From: Embleya sp049739465
GTDB taxonomy: Bacteria > Actinomycetota > Actinomycetes > Streptomycetales > Streptomycetaceae
DNA: 64,000 bases
Assembly: GCF_049739465.1 (NCBI RefSeq)
Contig: NZ_JBMHHY010000015.1
Coordinates: 214,171 to 278,170 of the forward strand
Direction: 5' to 3'
The notes beneath the pieces were generated by a model. That model was not told where the DNA came from. It saw only the letters and a list, made by a program, of their open reading frames with translations, and did not search any database. Below, piece by piece: positions 42,456-50,796 of the stretch. Position numbers and translations under genes: made by a program. How positions within the stretch are numbered: position 1 is the first letter of the stretch; the number at the start of each line of letters is the position of its first letter.

Positions 42456-43553
42456 TCAGGGACCCAGGCCGTTGATCCCGTCCAGGATCATCTGCTCCCA
42501 GTAACTCTCCGGCTCGGCCCACGCGAGCGGGTCCACCGAGGACAGCAGGTCGACCGCGATCGACTCCCACACGTCGTGGATGCCGATCCCGAACCGCTCG
42601 CCCTGCTGGTGCATCCGGCCGATCACCCACATCGTGAAGGCGAGCGTGGACAGGTCGGTGTTGAGCGTGTCCGTCACCGGCTCGTCGCCGCCGGTGTACC
42701 AGCGCCGGACCACCCCGGTACGCCCGTCCACGAGCAGGTCGCCGTCCTCGCTGACGTAGCCGAGCACCACCAGGTGCTCGGCGTCCGGCGGCGGCGCCGG
42801 CGCGTCGTCCCAGTCCGCCCGGCGCTCGGCGGCCAGTTCGGCGAGGGTGGGCAGCGGTTTGCCGTCGCTGCGCATGTCCAGGTAGGCCCACGCGTCGATC
42901 AGCCCGATGTCGAGCAGGAAGCGGCGGGTCGGCTCGTGCGTGATCGCGGCCGGCAACTGCCGCTCCGCGTAGCCGGAGAACTCGTCCTCGTAGACCAGGT
43001 CGAGCATCGCCGGGGTGATCCGGACCGCCAACCCCTCCCCCGGCACCGCCGCGCGGCGCAGCTGCCACAGCGCGAACGAGGTGTGCCAGAACGAGTGCCC
43101 CGGATCCAGCTCGGGCTCGGTCTCGCCGAGCAGGTCGAGCAGTTCCTCGCCGGTGCGCAGCGGCCCGCGCCCGGTGCGGATCGCCTCCACCAGACCGGCG
43201 TTGCGCACCAGCGTGGACACATCCATCGAGATCACCGCGGGGTCGCCGTAGTGCTCCTCGGCGAACACCCGCCCGGTCGCGCCGTCCAGCAGCACGGCCA
43301 GGCTCGGGGTGCGCAGCGAGCCGTACTCGCCGAGCACGATCAGCCCGTCCTGCTCGCCGCCGGGGTCGAAGCGGATCAGCGCCGCCTCGCGCGGCAGGCC
43401 CACCTCGGCGAGGAAGCGCCGGGTGGGCTCGTGCGCGATCTCGGGCAGGTCGTACCGCACCACGTCACCGGGCCCGGACCCGAACCACTCCTCGACGTCG
43501 CGTCGAGTGACCCCGATCCGCAGTGCTTCAGGTGCATCAGGTGCCTCAGGCAT
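42456..43553 (-). CDS. Tandem SUKH-4 immunity-like protein
   Basis: A 365-residue protein made of two SUKH-4 domains. Each half has the same start: EIAHEPTRRFLAEVGLPRE in the first (about 37-55) and AITHEPTRRFLLDIGLID in the second (about 205-222). Each then has a FVVLG/LVVLGYV strand and the DVSTLVRNAGLVE or DLSTLAFTMWVIG helix. The family is associated with immunity against polymorphic toxins. It is flanked by mqnE and DUF4229 with no toxin alongside. Confidence 0.85.
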   Translation of the reverse strand: MPEAPDAPEALRIGVTRRDVEEWFGSGPGDVVRYDLPEIAHEPTRRFLAEVGLPREAALIRFDPGGEQDGLIVLGEYGSLRTPSLAVLLDGATGRVFAEEHYGDPAVISMDVSTLVRNAGLVEAIRTGRGPLRTGEELLDLLGETEPELDPGHSFWHTSFALWQLRRAAVPGEGLAVRITPAMLDLVYEDEFSGYAERQLPAAITHEPTRRFLLDIGLIDAWAYLDMRSDGKPLPTLAELAAERRADWDDAPAPPPDAEHLVVLGYVSEDGDLLVDGRTGVVRRWYTGGDEPVTDTLNTDLSTLAFTMWVIGRMHQQGERFGIGIHDVWESIAVDLLSSVDPLAWAEPESYWEQMILDGINGLGP

Positions 43554-43596
43554 GCCGCACTCCCCAGTGCCCCGTTCCCACCGACCCGGACGGGCG

Positions 43597-44760
43597 TCAG
43601 AGCTTCATCGGCTGCGGCGTGTCGCGGCGGGCCGGGTCGGGGCCCTCGTACTCGCGCAGCGTCTCGTACCGGGTGTTGCGCTCGACCGGCCGGAAACCGG
43701 CGTCCCGGATGAGGTCGAGCAGGTCGTCGCGGGTCATCTTGTTCGGCGTGCCGAAGTCGTCCGCGTCGTGGGTGATCTTGTACTCCACGACCGAGCCGTC
43801 CAGGTCGTCCGCGCCGTGGTTGAGCGCGAGTTGCGCGGTGGCCAGGCCGTGCATGACCCAGAAGCACTTCACGTGCGGGACGTTGTCGAACATCAGCCGG
43901 GAGACCGCGAACACCTTGAGCGCCTCGGCACCGGTGGCCATGGTGGTCCGGGCCTGGAGCCGGTTGCGCACCACGCCGTCCCGGCTGTCGTGGAAGTCGT
44001 GCTGGTAGCGCAGCGGGATGAAGACCTGGAAGCCGCCGGTCTCGTCCTGGAGTTCGCGCAGCCGGATCACGTGGTCGACCCGGTGCTTCGGCTCCTCGAT
44101 GTGCCCGTAGAGCATCGTGCTGGGGGTCTTGAGGCCCTTCGAGTGGGCCAGGCGGTGGATCCGCGACCAGTCCTCCCAGTGCGTGTCGTGGTCGACGATG
44201 TGCTGCCGGACCTCCCAGTCGAAGATCTCCGCGCCGCCGCCGGTGAGCGACTCCAGGCCCGCGTCCATCAGCTCGTCGAGGATGTCCGAGGCGGACAGGC
44301 CGGAGATCTTCTCGAACCAGTGGATCTCGGTCGCGGTGAACGCCTTGAGCGCGACGTTCGGCAGCACCTCCTTGAGCGCGCTGAGCGACCTGGGGTAGTA
44401 GCGCCACGGGAGGGTGGGGTGCAGGCCGTTGACGATGTGCAGCTCGGTGATGCCGTCCGGCTCCATCTCCTTGGCGAGTCGCACGGCCTCCTCGATGCGC
44501 ATCGTGTACGCGTCCTTCTCGCCCGGCTTGCGCTGGAACGAGCAGTAGGCGCAGGACGCGTTGCACACGTTGGTCATGTTGAGGTGGCGGTTGACGTTGA
44601 AGTGGACCTTGTCGCCGTTCTTCACCGTCCGCACGTGGTGCGCGAGCCCGCCGAGCCACGCCAGGTCGTCGCTCGCGTAGAGCGCGATGCCGTCCTCACG
44701 GCTCAGTCGCTCCCCGGCGAAAACCTTGTCCTCGATCTCCTTGCGCAAGCCCGCGTCCAT
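43597..44760 (-). CDS. mqnE: Aminofutalosine synthase
   Basis: A 387-residue radical SAM enzyme that joins SAM-derived adenosyl and 3-enolpyruvyl-benzoate to give aminofutalosine in the futalosine menaquinone pathway. The [4Fe-4S] cluster is bound by Cys66, Cys70 and Cys73 in NVCNASCAYCSF. GGGAEIFDWEVRQHIVDHDTHWEDWS, seen as GGGAEIF and THWEDWS, and the C-terminal MQ-type region agree with MqnE rather than MqnC. The other genes of the pathway lie downstream of 46 kb, on either side of an accessory island. Confidence 0.93.
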   Translation of the reverse strand: MDAGLRKEIEDKVFAGERLSREDGIALYASDDLAWLGGLAHHVRTVKNGDKVHFNVNRHLNMTNVCNASCAYCSFQRKPGEKDAYTMRIEEAVRLAKEMEPDGITELHIVNGLHPTLPWRYYPRSLSALKEVLPNVALKAFTATEIHWFEKISGLSASDILDELMDAGLESLTGGGAEIFDWEVRQHIVDHDTHWEDWSRIHRLAHSKGLKTPSTMLYGHIEEPKHRVDHVIRLRELQDETGGFQVFIPLRYQHDFHDSRDGVVRNRLQARTTMATGAEALKVFAVSRLMFDNVPHVKCFWVMHGLATAQLALNHGADDLDGSVVEYKITHDADDFGTPNKMTRDDLLDLIRDAGFRPVERNTRYETLREYEGPDPARRDTPQPMKL

Positions 44761-44861
44761 GTCCCGGCACACTCCCTCTGGTTCTTCTCGGTTGCCGCTG
44801 CACGGCTCGTACGAGGTTACGCCCGGTGTGTCCGCCGTCCGCTCGGGCCGTCACCCGCTCG

Positions 44862-45824
44862 TCACCCGGCCGGCACTTCGGCGAACAGCGCGGGGTCGAC
44901 GTTGCCGCCGCTGACCACGGCGACGTGGGCGCGGCCGGCGGGCAGTACGTCGGCGCGGAAGAGGTAGGCGGCGGTGGCCACGGCGCCGGCGGGTTCGGCG
45001 ACCAGTCGGGCGCGCCGGGCCAGGAAGCGCATCGCCTCGCGGATCTGGTCCTCGCTCACCGTGACGATGTCGTCCACGTACGCCTGGATGTGGGCGAACG
45101 GCAGCACGCCGACCGAGGTGGTACGCAGTCCGTCGGCGATGGTGCGGTAGGTCTGCCCGGTGGTCCAGGTGGTGCGTACGCCGGTCCGGAAGGACTCGGC
45201 GGCGTCGGCGGCCAGTTCGGGCTCGACGCCGATCACCTTGGTGTGCGGGCTGGTCAGCTTGACCGCGGCGGCGATGCCGGAGATCAGGCCGCCGCCGCTG
45301 ACCGGGACGAGCACGGTGTCCGCGGTGGGCAGGTCCTCGATGATCTCCAGGCCCGCGGTGCCCTGGCCGGCGATGATCCGGGCGTCGTCGTAGGGCGGGA
45401 CGAATGCGTAGCCGTGCTCCTCGGCCAACTCCGCCGCGGCGCTGTCGCGGCGGTCGGGGGTGACCATGACCACCTCGGCGCCCAGTGCGCGGGTCGCGTC
45501 GATCTTGATCCGCGGCGTTGTGTCCGGCATCACGATCACCGCCCTGGCGCCGAACAGGCGGGCCGCGTAGGCGACCGCCTGCGCGTGGTTGCCGCTGGAG
45601 TGTGCGACGACCCCGCGCGAGCGCTCGGCGTCGGTCAGGGCCGCGATCGCGTTGTACGCGCCGCGGATCTTGAACGCGCCGATCGGTTGCAGGCTCTCCG
45701 GCTTGAGCCACAGCGGACGATCGGCGGCACCGTGCAGGGACGGCAGCAGGGGGGTGCGTACGGCCGTGCCCGCGATCCGCTTCTGTGCGGCCCGGAGGTC
45801 CTCGAGAGTCACCAGATTCGTCAT
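44862..45824 (-). CDS. Serine/threonine dehydratase, no ACT domain
   Basis: A 320-residue fold-type II PLP enzyme. The PLP lysine is Lys52 in GAFKIRGAYNA. SSGNHAQAVAYAA, PVSGGGLISGIAAA and SGGNVDP complete the active site. It lacks the C-terminal ACT domain of the paralogue at 14875-16098. The substrate could be threonine, serine or a hydroxy-amino acid analogue. It lies between mqnE and the Lrp regulator; cotranscription with Lrp is possible. Confidence 0.9.
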   Translation of the reverse strand: MTNLVTLEDLRAAQKRIAGTAVRTPLLPSLHGAADRPLWLKPESLQPIGAFKIRGAYNAIAALTDAERSRGVVAHSSGNHAQAVAYAARLFGARAVIVMPDTTPRIKIDATRALGAEVVMVTPDRRDSAAAELAEEHGYAFVPPYDDARIIAGQGTAGLEIIEDLPTADTVLVPVSGGGLISGIAAAVKLTSPHTKVIGVEPELAADAAESFRTGVRTTWTTGQTYRTIADGLRTTSVGVLPFAHIQAYVDDIVTVSEDQIREAMRFLARRARLVAEPAGAVATAAYLFRADVLPAGRAHVAVVSGGNVDPALFAEVPAG

Positions 45825-45908
45825 GGCCGTCAGCCTACGAGAGCCTGCGAGGGTGCCGGCCGAGGCCGCTCCGGGCGCAGCCGGTTCGGGCGCTGCGGGT
45901 TCGGCCGA

Positions 45909-46367
45909 CTACTCGGTGGGCTCGGGGAGTTCGGCCGCGCGGTACTCCCACTTGGTGGAGAGCACCACGGTGGTGCGGGTACGCGCGACGCCGCGGGTGC
46001 CGGACAGCCGGCGGACCACGTTCTCCAGGCCCTCCATGTCGGAGACCCGGACCTTGAGCATGAACGAGTCGTCGCCGGCGATGAACCAGCAGTCCTCGAT
46101 CTCGTCCAGGTCGCGCAGCCGGCGGCTGACGTCGTCGTGGTCGGCCGCGTCGGAGAGCTGGATCCCGATCAGCGCGGTGACCCCGAGGCCGAGCGAGACC
46201 GGGTCGACGGAGGCCCGGTAGCCGGTGATCACGCCGGCCTGTTCGAGCCGGTTGATGCGATCGGTGACGCTCGGACCGGACAGGCCGACGAGTCGGCCCA
46301 ACTCCGCGTACGACGCCCGCCCGTTGCCGCGCAGCGCCTGGATCAGCTTGCGGTCGACGGCATCCAT
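45909..46367 (-). CDS. Lrp/AsnC family transcriptional regulator
   Basis: A 152-residue amino acid-sensing regulator. The helix-turn-helix has RASYAELGRLVGLSGPSVTDRINRLE, quoted as AELGRLVGLSGPSVTDRI, and the C-terminal RAM domain contains LGLGVTALIGIQLS and IEDCWFIAGDDSFMLKV. GGAGG eight bases before the ATG at 46367 fixes the start; an upstream ATG lacks such a site. It is likely to bind the palindrome at 46473-46497, between its own start and the small divergent gene. Confidence 0.92.
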   Translation of the reverse strand: MDAVDRKLIQALRGNGRASYAELGRLVGLSGPSVTDRINRLEQAGVITGYRASVDPVSLGLGVTALIGIQLSDAADHDDVSRRLRDLDEIEDCWFIAGDDSFMLKVRVSDMEGLENVVRRLSGTRGVARTRTTVVLSTKWEYRAAELPEPTE

Positions 46368-46472
46368 GTCCGTTTCCTCCAGGTAATCGATGGTGTCCAC
46401 CGGGGGGCCGGCAGGGGTCTGCGACATGACAAAGGTGCAAACCCCAGCAGGGCCTGTAATTCATTGGACGAT

Positions 46473-46497
46473 TTTGATTCTAACCCTTAGAATCAAA
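46473..46497. promoter_or_regulatory. 25-bp palindrome upstream of the Lrp gene
   Basis: Perfect 11-bp arms TTTGATTCTAA and TTAGAATCAAA around CCC, in a stretch that is strongly AT-rich for this genome. It lies 105 bp before the Lrp start and 50 bp before the 44-codon gene. It is the best candidate operator in the window, most simply for Lrp itself. Confidence 0.8.
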
Positions 46498-46547
46498 GGC
46501 ATCGGAAGCCACCAGCCTCCGATGACGATTCGTGGGGAGACGACACC

Positions 46548-46682
46548 GTGTACACCCTGGAGATGGCCCGCGCACACATGCAGGAACTGCAAGCGATCGC
46601 GGAACGCTCACGTGCCACCCAGCCGTCGAGCACGCTGAAGCGTGTGAAGCGTCTGGTCGGCCGCCGCAAGTCCGGTCGCTGA
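46548..46682 (+). CDS. 44-residue conserved-looking small basic protein
   Basis: GTG at 46548 follows GGGGAGA. The product starts MYTLEMARAHMQELQAIAER and ends LKRVKRLVGRRKSGR. It has an amphipathic helix then a very basic tail, as in small nucleic acid- or membrane-binding proteins. It ends 29 bp before a strong T-tailed terminator and starts 50 bp after the palindrome, so it looks like a regulated monocistronic gene. I do not recognise its role. Confidence 0.75.
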   Translation: MYTLEMARAHMQELQAIAERSRATQPSSTLKRVKRLVGRRKSGR

Positions 46683-46711
46683 TCACCTCGGCAGACCCGA
46701 CCCGAACCGCC

Positions 46712-46740
46712 AAGGCTCCCGTGTTCACGGGGGCCTTTTT
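46712..46740 (+). terminator. Intrinsic terminator with T5 tail
   Basis: GGCTCCCGTG and CACGGGGGCC form a 10-bp stem (one T:G pair) with a 2-nt TT apex, flanked by AA and TTTTT. It ends the 44-codon gene and may also stop the convergent ubiX transcript. Confidence 0.9.
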
Positions 46741-46772
46741 GGTTTCTTCGGTCGTGCGGGCTCGGCTGTCTC

Positions 46773-47441
46773 TCATCCGCCCACCTCGTCGCGTCGGGCG
46801 CCACCCAGTTCGCCGTCCCAGCGGCGGTAGAGGGTGTGTGCGACGCCGAGCGCGTCCAGCGCCTTGCCCGCGACGAAGTCGACCAGGCGCTGTACGTCCC
46901 GGGCCCCCGCGTAGAACGCCGGGGAGGCCGGCAGGATCACCGCGCCGGCGTCGTCGAGGCGGACCAGGTGGCGCAGCGTGGTGCCGGTCAGGGGGGTCTC
47001 GCGCGGCACCACCACGAGTGGGCGGCGCTCCTTGAGCGTCACGTCGGCGGCGCGCTGGAGCAGGTCCTTGGACAGGCCGAGCGCGATGCCCGCGACCGAG
47101 GCGGTGCTGGCCGGGACGACGACCATGCCCCGGGCCGGATACGACCCGCTGGCCGGTCCCCCGGCCAGGTCGCCGGCCGCCCAGTAGCGCACCCGGTCGA
47201 GCGCCGCGTCGTCGAGCCCGGTCCAGGCCGCCAGGTCGGTCCGCCAGTGCGCGTCGCGGAAGGCGATGCCGGTCTCGTCGATCAGGGTGAGCCGGGCGGC
47301 GCGGCTGACCACCAGGTCCACCTCCGCACCCGCGTCCAGCAGTCCGCGCAACACCGCCGCGGCGTAGGGCGTGCCCGAGGCCCCCGACACGCCGACGATC
47401 CACGGCCGTCGTCCCCGCGTACTGCTCCGCTCGTCGTACAT
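46773..47441 (-). CDS. ubiX: UbiX-type flavin prenyltransferase
   Basis: A 222-residue enzyme that prenylates FMN to supply the cofactor of UbiD decarboxylases. VGVSGASGTPYAAAVLRGL (about 17-35) and the VVVPASTASVAGIALGLSKD, PLTGTTLRHLVRLDDAGAVILP blocks are the UbiX signature. In the futalosine pathway it serves the menaquinone decarboxylase encoded at 55115-56566. Those two are split by a 6.8-kb accessory island. Confidence 0.93.
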   Translation of the reverse strand: MYDERSSTRGRRPWIVGVSGASGTPYAAAVLRGLLDAGAEVDLVVSRAARLTLIDETGIAFRDAHWRTDLAAWTGLDDAALDRVRYWAAGDLAGGPASGSYPARGMVVVPASTASVAGIALGLSKDLLQRAADVTLKERRPLVVVPRETPLTGTTLRHLVRLDDAGAVILPASPAFYAGARDVQRLVDFVAGKALDALGVAHTLYRRWDGELGGARRDEVGG

Positions 47442-47494
47442 GCCTCCTATTGTGGCTTCGGAGCGGTAGCGCCTACCGCAGGGGAGGGGTGCGC

Positions 47495-48115
47495 ATGTCG
47501 TCCCGAATATCCGTGTCGGGAGTCCGTGACGCGGCCCTGATCACCGCCGTACTGATCGGCGCCATCTGGGTGGTCCAGGTGATCAACTACACGACCGACG
47601 ACTCGCTGCTGACGTACGGGCTGACGCCGCGGCGGACGGATGAGCTGCCCGACATCCTCACCGCGCCGTTCCTGCACTTCGGCACCGGGCACATCGTGTC
47701 CAACACGTTCCCGCTGATGTTGCTCGGCTTCCTGGCCGCGCTGCGCGGGATCGCCCGATTCCTGGTGGTATTGCTCGCCATCATTTTGGTCGGCGGCTTC
47801 GGGGTGTGGCTGACCGCACCTTCGGGGTCGAACACGGCGGGGGCGAGCATCCTGGTCTTCGGCCTGTTCGGCTACCTGATCGTGCGCGGCTTCGCCGACC
47901 GGCGGGTGGTCGACGTGCTGATCGGGTTCGCCGTACTGGGCTTCTACGGCAGCTCGTTCGCGATGGGGCTGACCCCGCTCGCGGAGGGGGTGTCGTGGCA
48001 GGGCCATCTGTTCGGGCTGATCGGCGGCATGCTCGCGGCGGTGGCGCTGCGTCGCCGGCGTCCGGGTCGGCGCGATGTGTCGCAGCTCTCGCCCGATGGA
48101 CTGCCGATCGGATAA
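47495..48115 (+). CDS. Rhomboid family intramembrane serine protease
   Basis: A 206-residue six-helix membrane protease. The catalytic serine is Ser118 in TAGASILVFG (a GASxxVFG variant of GxSG), the histidine is His171 in SWQGHLFGLIGG, and the oxyanion pair HIVSN is at 66-70. The last residues are basic. ATG at 47495 follows GGGGAGGG. It may process a membrane protein; the targets are not known. Its start is only 53 bp from the ubiX start, divergent. Confidence 0.88.
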   Translation: MSSRISVSGVRDAALITAVLIGAIWVVQVINYTTDDSLLTYGLTPRRTDELPDILTAPFLHFGTGHIVSNTFPLMLLGFLAALRGIARFLVVLLAIILVGGFGVWLTAPSGSNTAGASILVFGLFGYLIVRGFADRRVVDVLIGFAVLGFYGSSFAMGLTPLAEGVSWQGHLFGLIGGMLAAVALRRRRPGRRDVSQLSPDGLPIG

Positions 48116-48200
48116 TCGGCTGGACATCGCTGCCTACGATTCGGGTAGGCATCCCGCTTGGTGTGGTGTCTTCGATCGTTCCTCCACGGGGAGTTCAACT

Positions 48201-49217
48201 GTGCGCTCGCTCCGGATATCCGCTGCGGCCCTGACCGTACCGCTGGCCCTGCTGGTCGCCGGTTGTGGACAGGGGTCGGGCGACCCGCTCAAGACCGTCG
48301 CGGCCAATGGCGGCGACGCGCTCGACCCGAAGGGCCCCTCCAACGAGGGCCTGAGCGTGGACGAGCTGGCCAAGAAGGCGCAGGCCGCCTTCAAGGACCT
48401 GGCCAACCTGCGCGTCGAGGGCACCGGGAAGGCCTACGACACCCCGCTCGGCGTGGACCTCAAGATCGGTACGGGCGAACAGGTCGAGGGCAACCTCACC
48501 CTGGCCGACAAGCGCGTGGACGTGATCGGCGTGGACAAGACCGCCTACGTCCGGATCGCGCCCGGCACGATCCAGGCGCTGATCGACCTGGGCAAGAAGG
48601 CCGAGGCGGCTTCGGGTTCGGGCTCGGACTCGGCCGCGACGGAGTCACCCGAGGACAAGGCGCTCGGCGACCGGTTCACCAAGATGTTCACCGAGGCGGC
48701 CAAGCTCGTCGAGGGCAAGTACCTCAAGTTCGGCGGCTCCGACGCGGGCAAACTCGGCAAGGACTTCTTCAAGGGCGGCAGCGCCCCGAAGCTCGACGGC
48801 CTCTTCGGCCCGGGCGCGGGCACCGGCCTGCCGTTCGGCTCCGGGGACCCCTCCGACGACTCCCCGGACCCGACCGACTCCGCGAAGCCGAAGCCGAAGC
48901 CGACCAAGGGCGCGGTCACCGAGATCAACGGCACCAAGGTGATCCCGCTGATCACCAAGGACGAGGACGGCACGACCACGACGATCTACGTGGCCGCCAA
49001 CGGCAAGCCCTTCCCGATCCGCGTCACCGCCGACGACAAGTCCGACGGCACCAACGAGTTCACCCTCGACCTCAAATACTCCAAGCTCCAGGGCACCATC
49101 TCCCCCAAGGCCCCGGCCGCAGCCGACACCATCGACCTGAACGCAATCCTCAAGTCCTTCGGCACCGGCAGCGGCCTGGAATCCCTCTTCGGCGAGGACC
49201 CGACCAAGACGGCCTGA
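48201..49217 (+). CDS. LppX/LprG-like secreted lipoprotein
   Basis: A 338-residue lipoprotein. Signal and lipobox LALLVAGC are at about 14-21. The mature part begins with GLSVDELAKKAQAAF and shows beta-strand-rich LprAFG-type repeats: LRVEGTGKAYD, RVDVIGVDKTAYVRI, and TKVIPLITKDEDG. Two low-complexity linkers (SGSGSDSA; KPKPKP) interrupt the fold. Family members bind triacylated lipids or are general cell envelope proteins. The GTG start follows CGGGGAG. Confidence 0.85.
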   Translation: MRSLRISAAALTVPLALLVAGCGQGSGDPLKTVAANGGDALDPKGPSNEGLSVDELAKKAQAAFKDLANLRVEGTGKAYDTPLGVDLKIGTGEQVEGNLTLADKRVDVIGVDKTAYVRIAPGTIQALIDLGKKAEAASGSGSDSAATESPEDKALGDRFTKMFTEAAKLVEGKYLKFGGSDAGKLGKDFFKGGSAPKLDGLFGPGAGTGLPFGSGDPSDDSPDPTDSAKPKPKPTKGAVTEINGTKVIPLITKDEDGTTTTIYVAANGKPFPIRVTADDKSDGTNEFTLDLKYSKLQGTISPKAPAAADTIDLNAILKSFGTGSGLESLFGEDPTKTA

Positions 49218-49351
49218 TCCGACGAGTCCCCAAACCTGCCGGTTCGATCACAGCCACGGGTGGCATTGCCGCCAGGCAGCGACGCGTCCCGGCAGGCGGA
49301 TCCGACGCGCCGACCCCTACTCGGGCCGCACTCGACGCATCGGCGCCGGCG

Positions 49352-49834
49352 TCACCAGGTGCCGTCCTCCCGTACGCGTACGAAGGCCGTGCCGGAGGTC
49401 AGGGTGTTGATGGCAGCGTCGATGTCGATGCCGACGAACCAGTCACCGGTGTGGTCACGGGAGAAAACGCGACCCGTGTTGTCGATCAGCAGGAACGCCT
49501 CCCCTGCCCCGAGGATGCCGAGGGGCGCCATCCGATGGCCGACGTGCGCTCCGAATGCCGCGCATCCCTGGACGGTGTGGATGGCCTCCATCGGATCGAA
49601 CGCGAAGGTACGAAGGGCCAGTTCGGCACCCGCGCCGTCCTGCTCGACACGCAGCGAGGCGTAGCGGGCCCACGCCTCGACGGCGGCCGGGTGTGCCGTA
49701 TGCGCCAGGCCGCCGGGCGAGCGGTGGGTCGCGACGGCCAAGCGTAGCCGGCGAGCCCGTTCGTCGTCCCGGCTGCCGAGTTGCCATCCTGCTGCGGCAA
49801 GACGCAGGCGGGCATCGGAGTTCAGCTGCGTCAT
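49352..49834 (-). CDS. SUKH-3 family immunity-like protein
   Basis: A 160-residue SUKH-3 protein. AAAGWQLGSRDD at the start, AVEAWARYASLRVEQDG, ALRTFAFDPMEAIHT, MAPLGILGAGEAFLLIDNTGRVFS and the WFVGIDIDAAINTLTSG ending follow the family order. It is the last gene of the toxin operon: its ATG overlaps the stop of the SUKH-3/deaminase gene by 4 bp. SUKH proteins usually bind and inhibit nucleic acid-directed toxins. A role as the immunity protein for the deaminase is inferred from this linkage. Confidence 0.85.
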   Translation of the reverse strand: MTQLNSDARLRLAAAGWQLGSRDDERARRLRLAVATHRSPGGLAHTAHPAAVEAWARYASLRVEQDGAGAELALRTFAFDPMEAIHTVQGCAAFGAHVGHRMAPLGILGAGEAFLLIDNTGRVFSRDHTGDWFVGIDIDAAINTLTSGTAFVRVREDGTW

Positions 49835-50784
49835 GTGCGCACGACCTCGATGTGGAAGTACTCGAGCATGGCGGCGCACGAGCGGCAGGGCGGTTGGAAG
49901 GTCCCGTGCGTGGGATCGCCCCACTCTCGGATCCGGGTCACGGTGACGGCGGCCGTGTTGTGGCGAAACGACTCGCAGGCCCATTCAGGGTCCATGGGTT
50001 CGTCTCCCCAATCCTCCTGCATGTGCCACAACGCGTCCGATACGAGAACGGCTTCCGCGCAACGGCCGATACCCGGCTCGAGCAGACGCACCGGTAGGGC
50101 ATCGAGGAACTCCCTCAACACCGGGTGCAGGTTCGGCTCGCCGTCACCTTTCAGGCTGGTGTGGCTGAAGACGTAATCGGCAATGGTCAAAGCCCCGGAT
50201 GTCGCCGGCAGGAAGTCCACCGGAATCCCGTCGAGTACCTCGACGGGGGTTTCGGGGTTGCGCCGGATCTCGGCGCCCGCAACGTCTTGGTCGTCGAGAT
50301 GACCGACGTCGACCTCTTCGGTTTTGATCCCGCGTACCAGCACGACGAGCGCCTCATCGAGATTCGCGCCGAGGTGGAAGTCCCCGCCGACCGGGTGATC
50401 GAGGTAGACCCGGCCATCCCTTCCCATGAACAGCCTGGCACCCATATCCGCAGTTCGACCGAATGGGAGGGCGAACTGCCGGTATATTTCTTCTTGTTCG
50501 AGCAGGGACTTGGGCATGACGCCGGCCGATACGTTGTCGCCGATCGAGAAGTCGAACCGCCCGAGTGAGACTCCGGGACCTTCCTGCCGGACAGTAATGC
50601 CACCGAATTCGGCCAAGGCAGTGCGCAGCGCGGGAAAGACACACCGATCGCCCTCCATTTCGGCGAGCCGGTGATTCGTCTCGGCGATCCAGTCCTCGAA
50701 ATTCGCCGAGACATCTCGCCCCGGGAACCAGCCGGCGCCCCTGAGGACTTCCTCGACTTGAGCGGGGAAACGCTCGGACATCAC
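49831..50784 (-). CDS. SUKH-3 domain fused to a YwqJ-like deaminase
   Basis: A 317-residue fusion. Residues 8-160 are a SUKH-3 domain: LRGAGWFPGRDVS, LRTALAEFGGITVRQEGPGV, GRFDFSIGDNVSAG and FMGRDGRVYLDH. Residues 185-317 are a YwqJ-type deaminase with LHPVLREFLDALP, the zinc/proton-shuttle motif Cys242-Ala-Glu244 in GRCAEAVLVSD and the zinc pair Cys300 and Cys303 in PPCRSCAAML. The deaminase is a relative of the C-terminal domain of the next gene upstream. Both active motifs look intact. The gene is coupled on both sides. The start is 12 bp after the proline-rich toxin stop. Confidence 0.82.
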   Translation of the reverse strand: MMSERFPAQVEEVLRGAGWFPGRDVSANFEDWIAETNHRLAEMEGDRCVFPALRTALAEFGGITVRQEGPGVSLGRFDFSIGDNVSAGVMPKSLLEQEEIYRQFALPFGRTADMGARLFMGRDGRVYLDHPVGGDFHLGANLDEALVVLVRGIKTEEVDVGHLDDQDVAGAEIRRNPETPVEVLDGIPVDFLPATSGALTIADYVFSHTSLKGDGEPNLHPVLREFLDALPVRLLEPGIGRCAEAVLVSDALWHMQEDWGDEPMDPEWACESFRHNTAAVTVTRIREWGDPTHGTFQPPCRSCAAMLEYFHIEVVRT

Positions 50785-50796
50785 GGTTCTCCCTTC

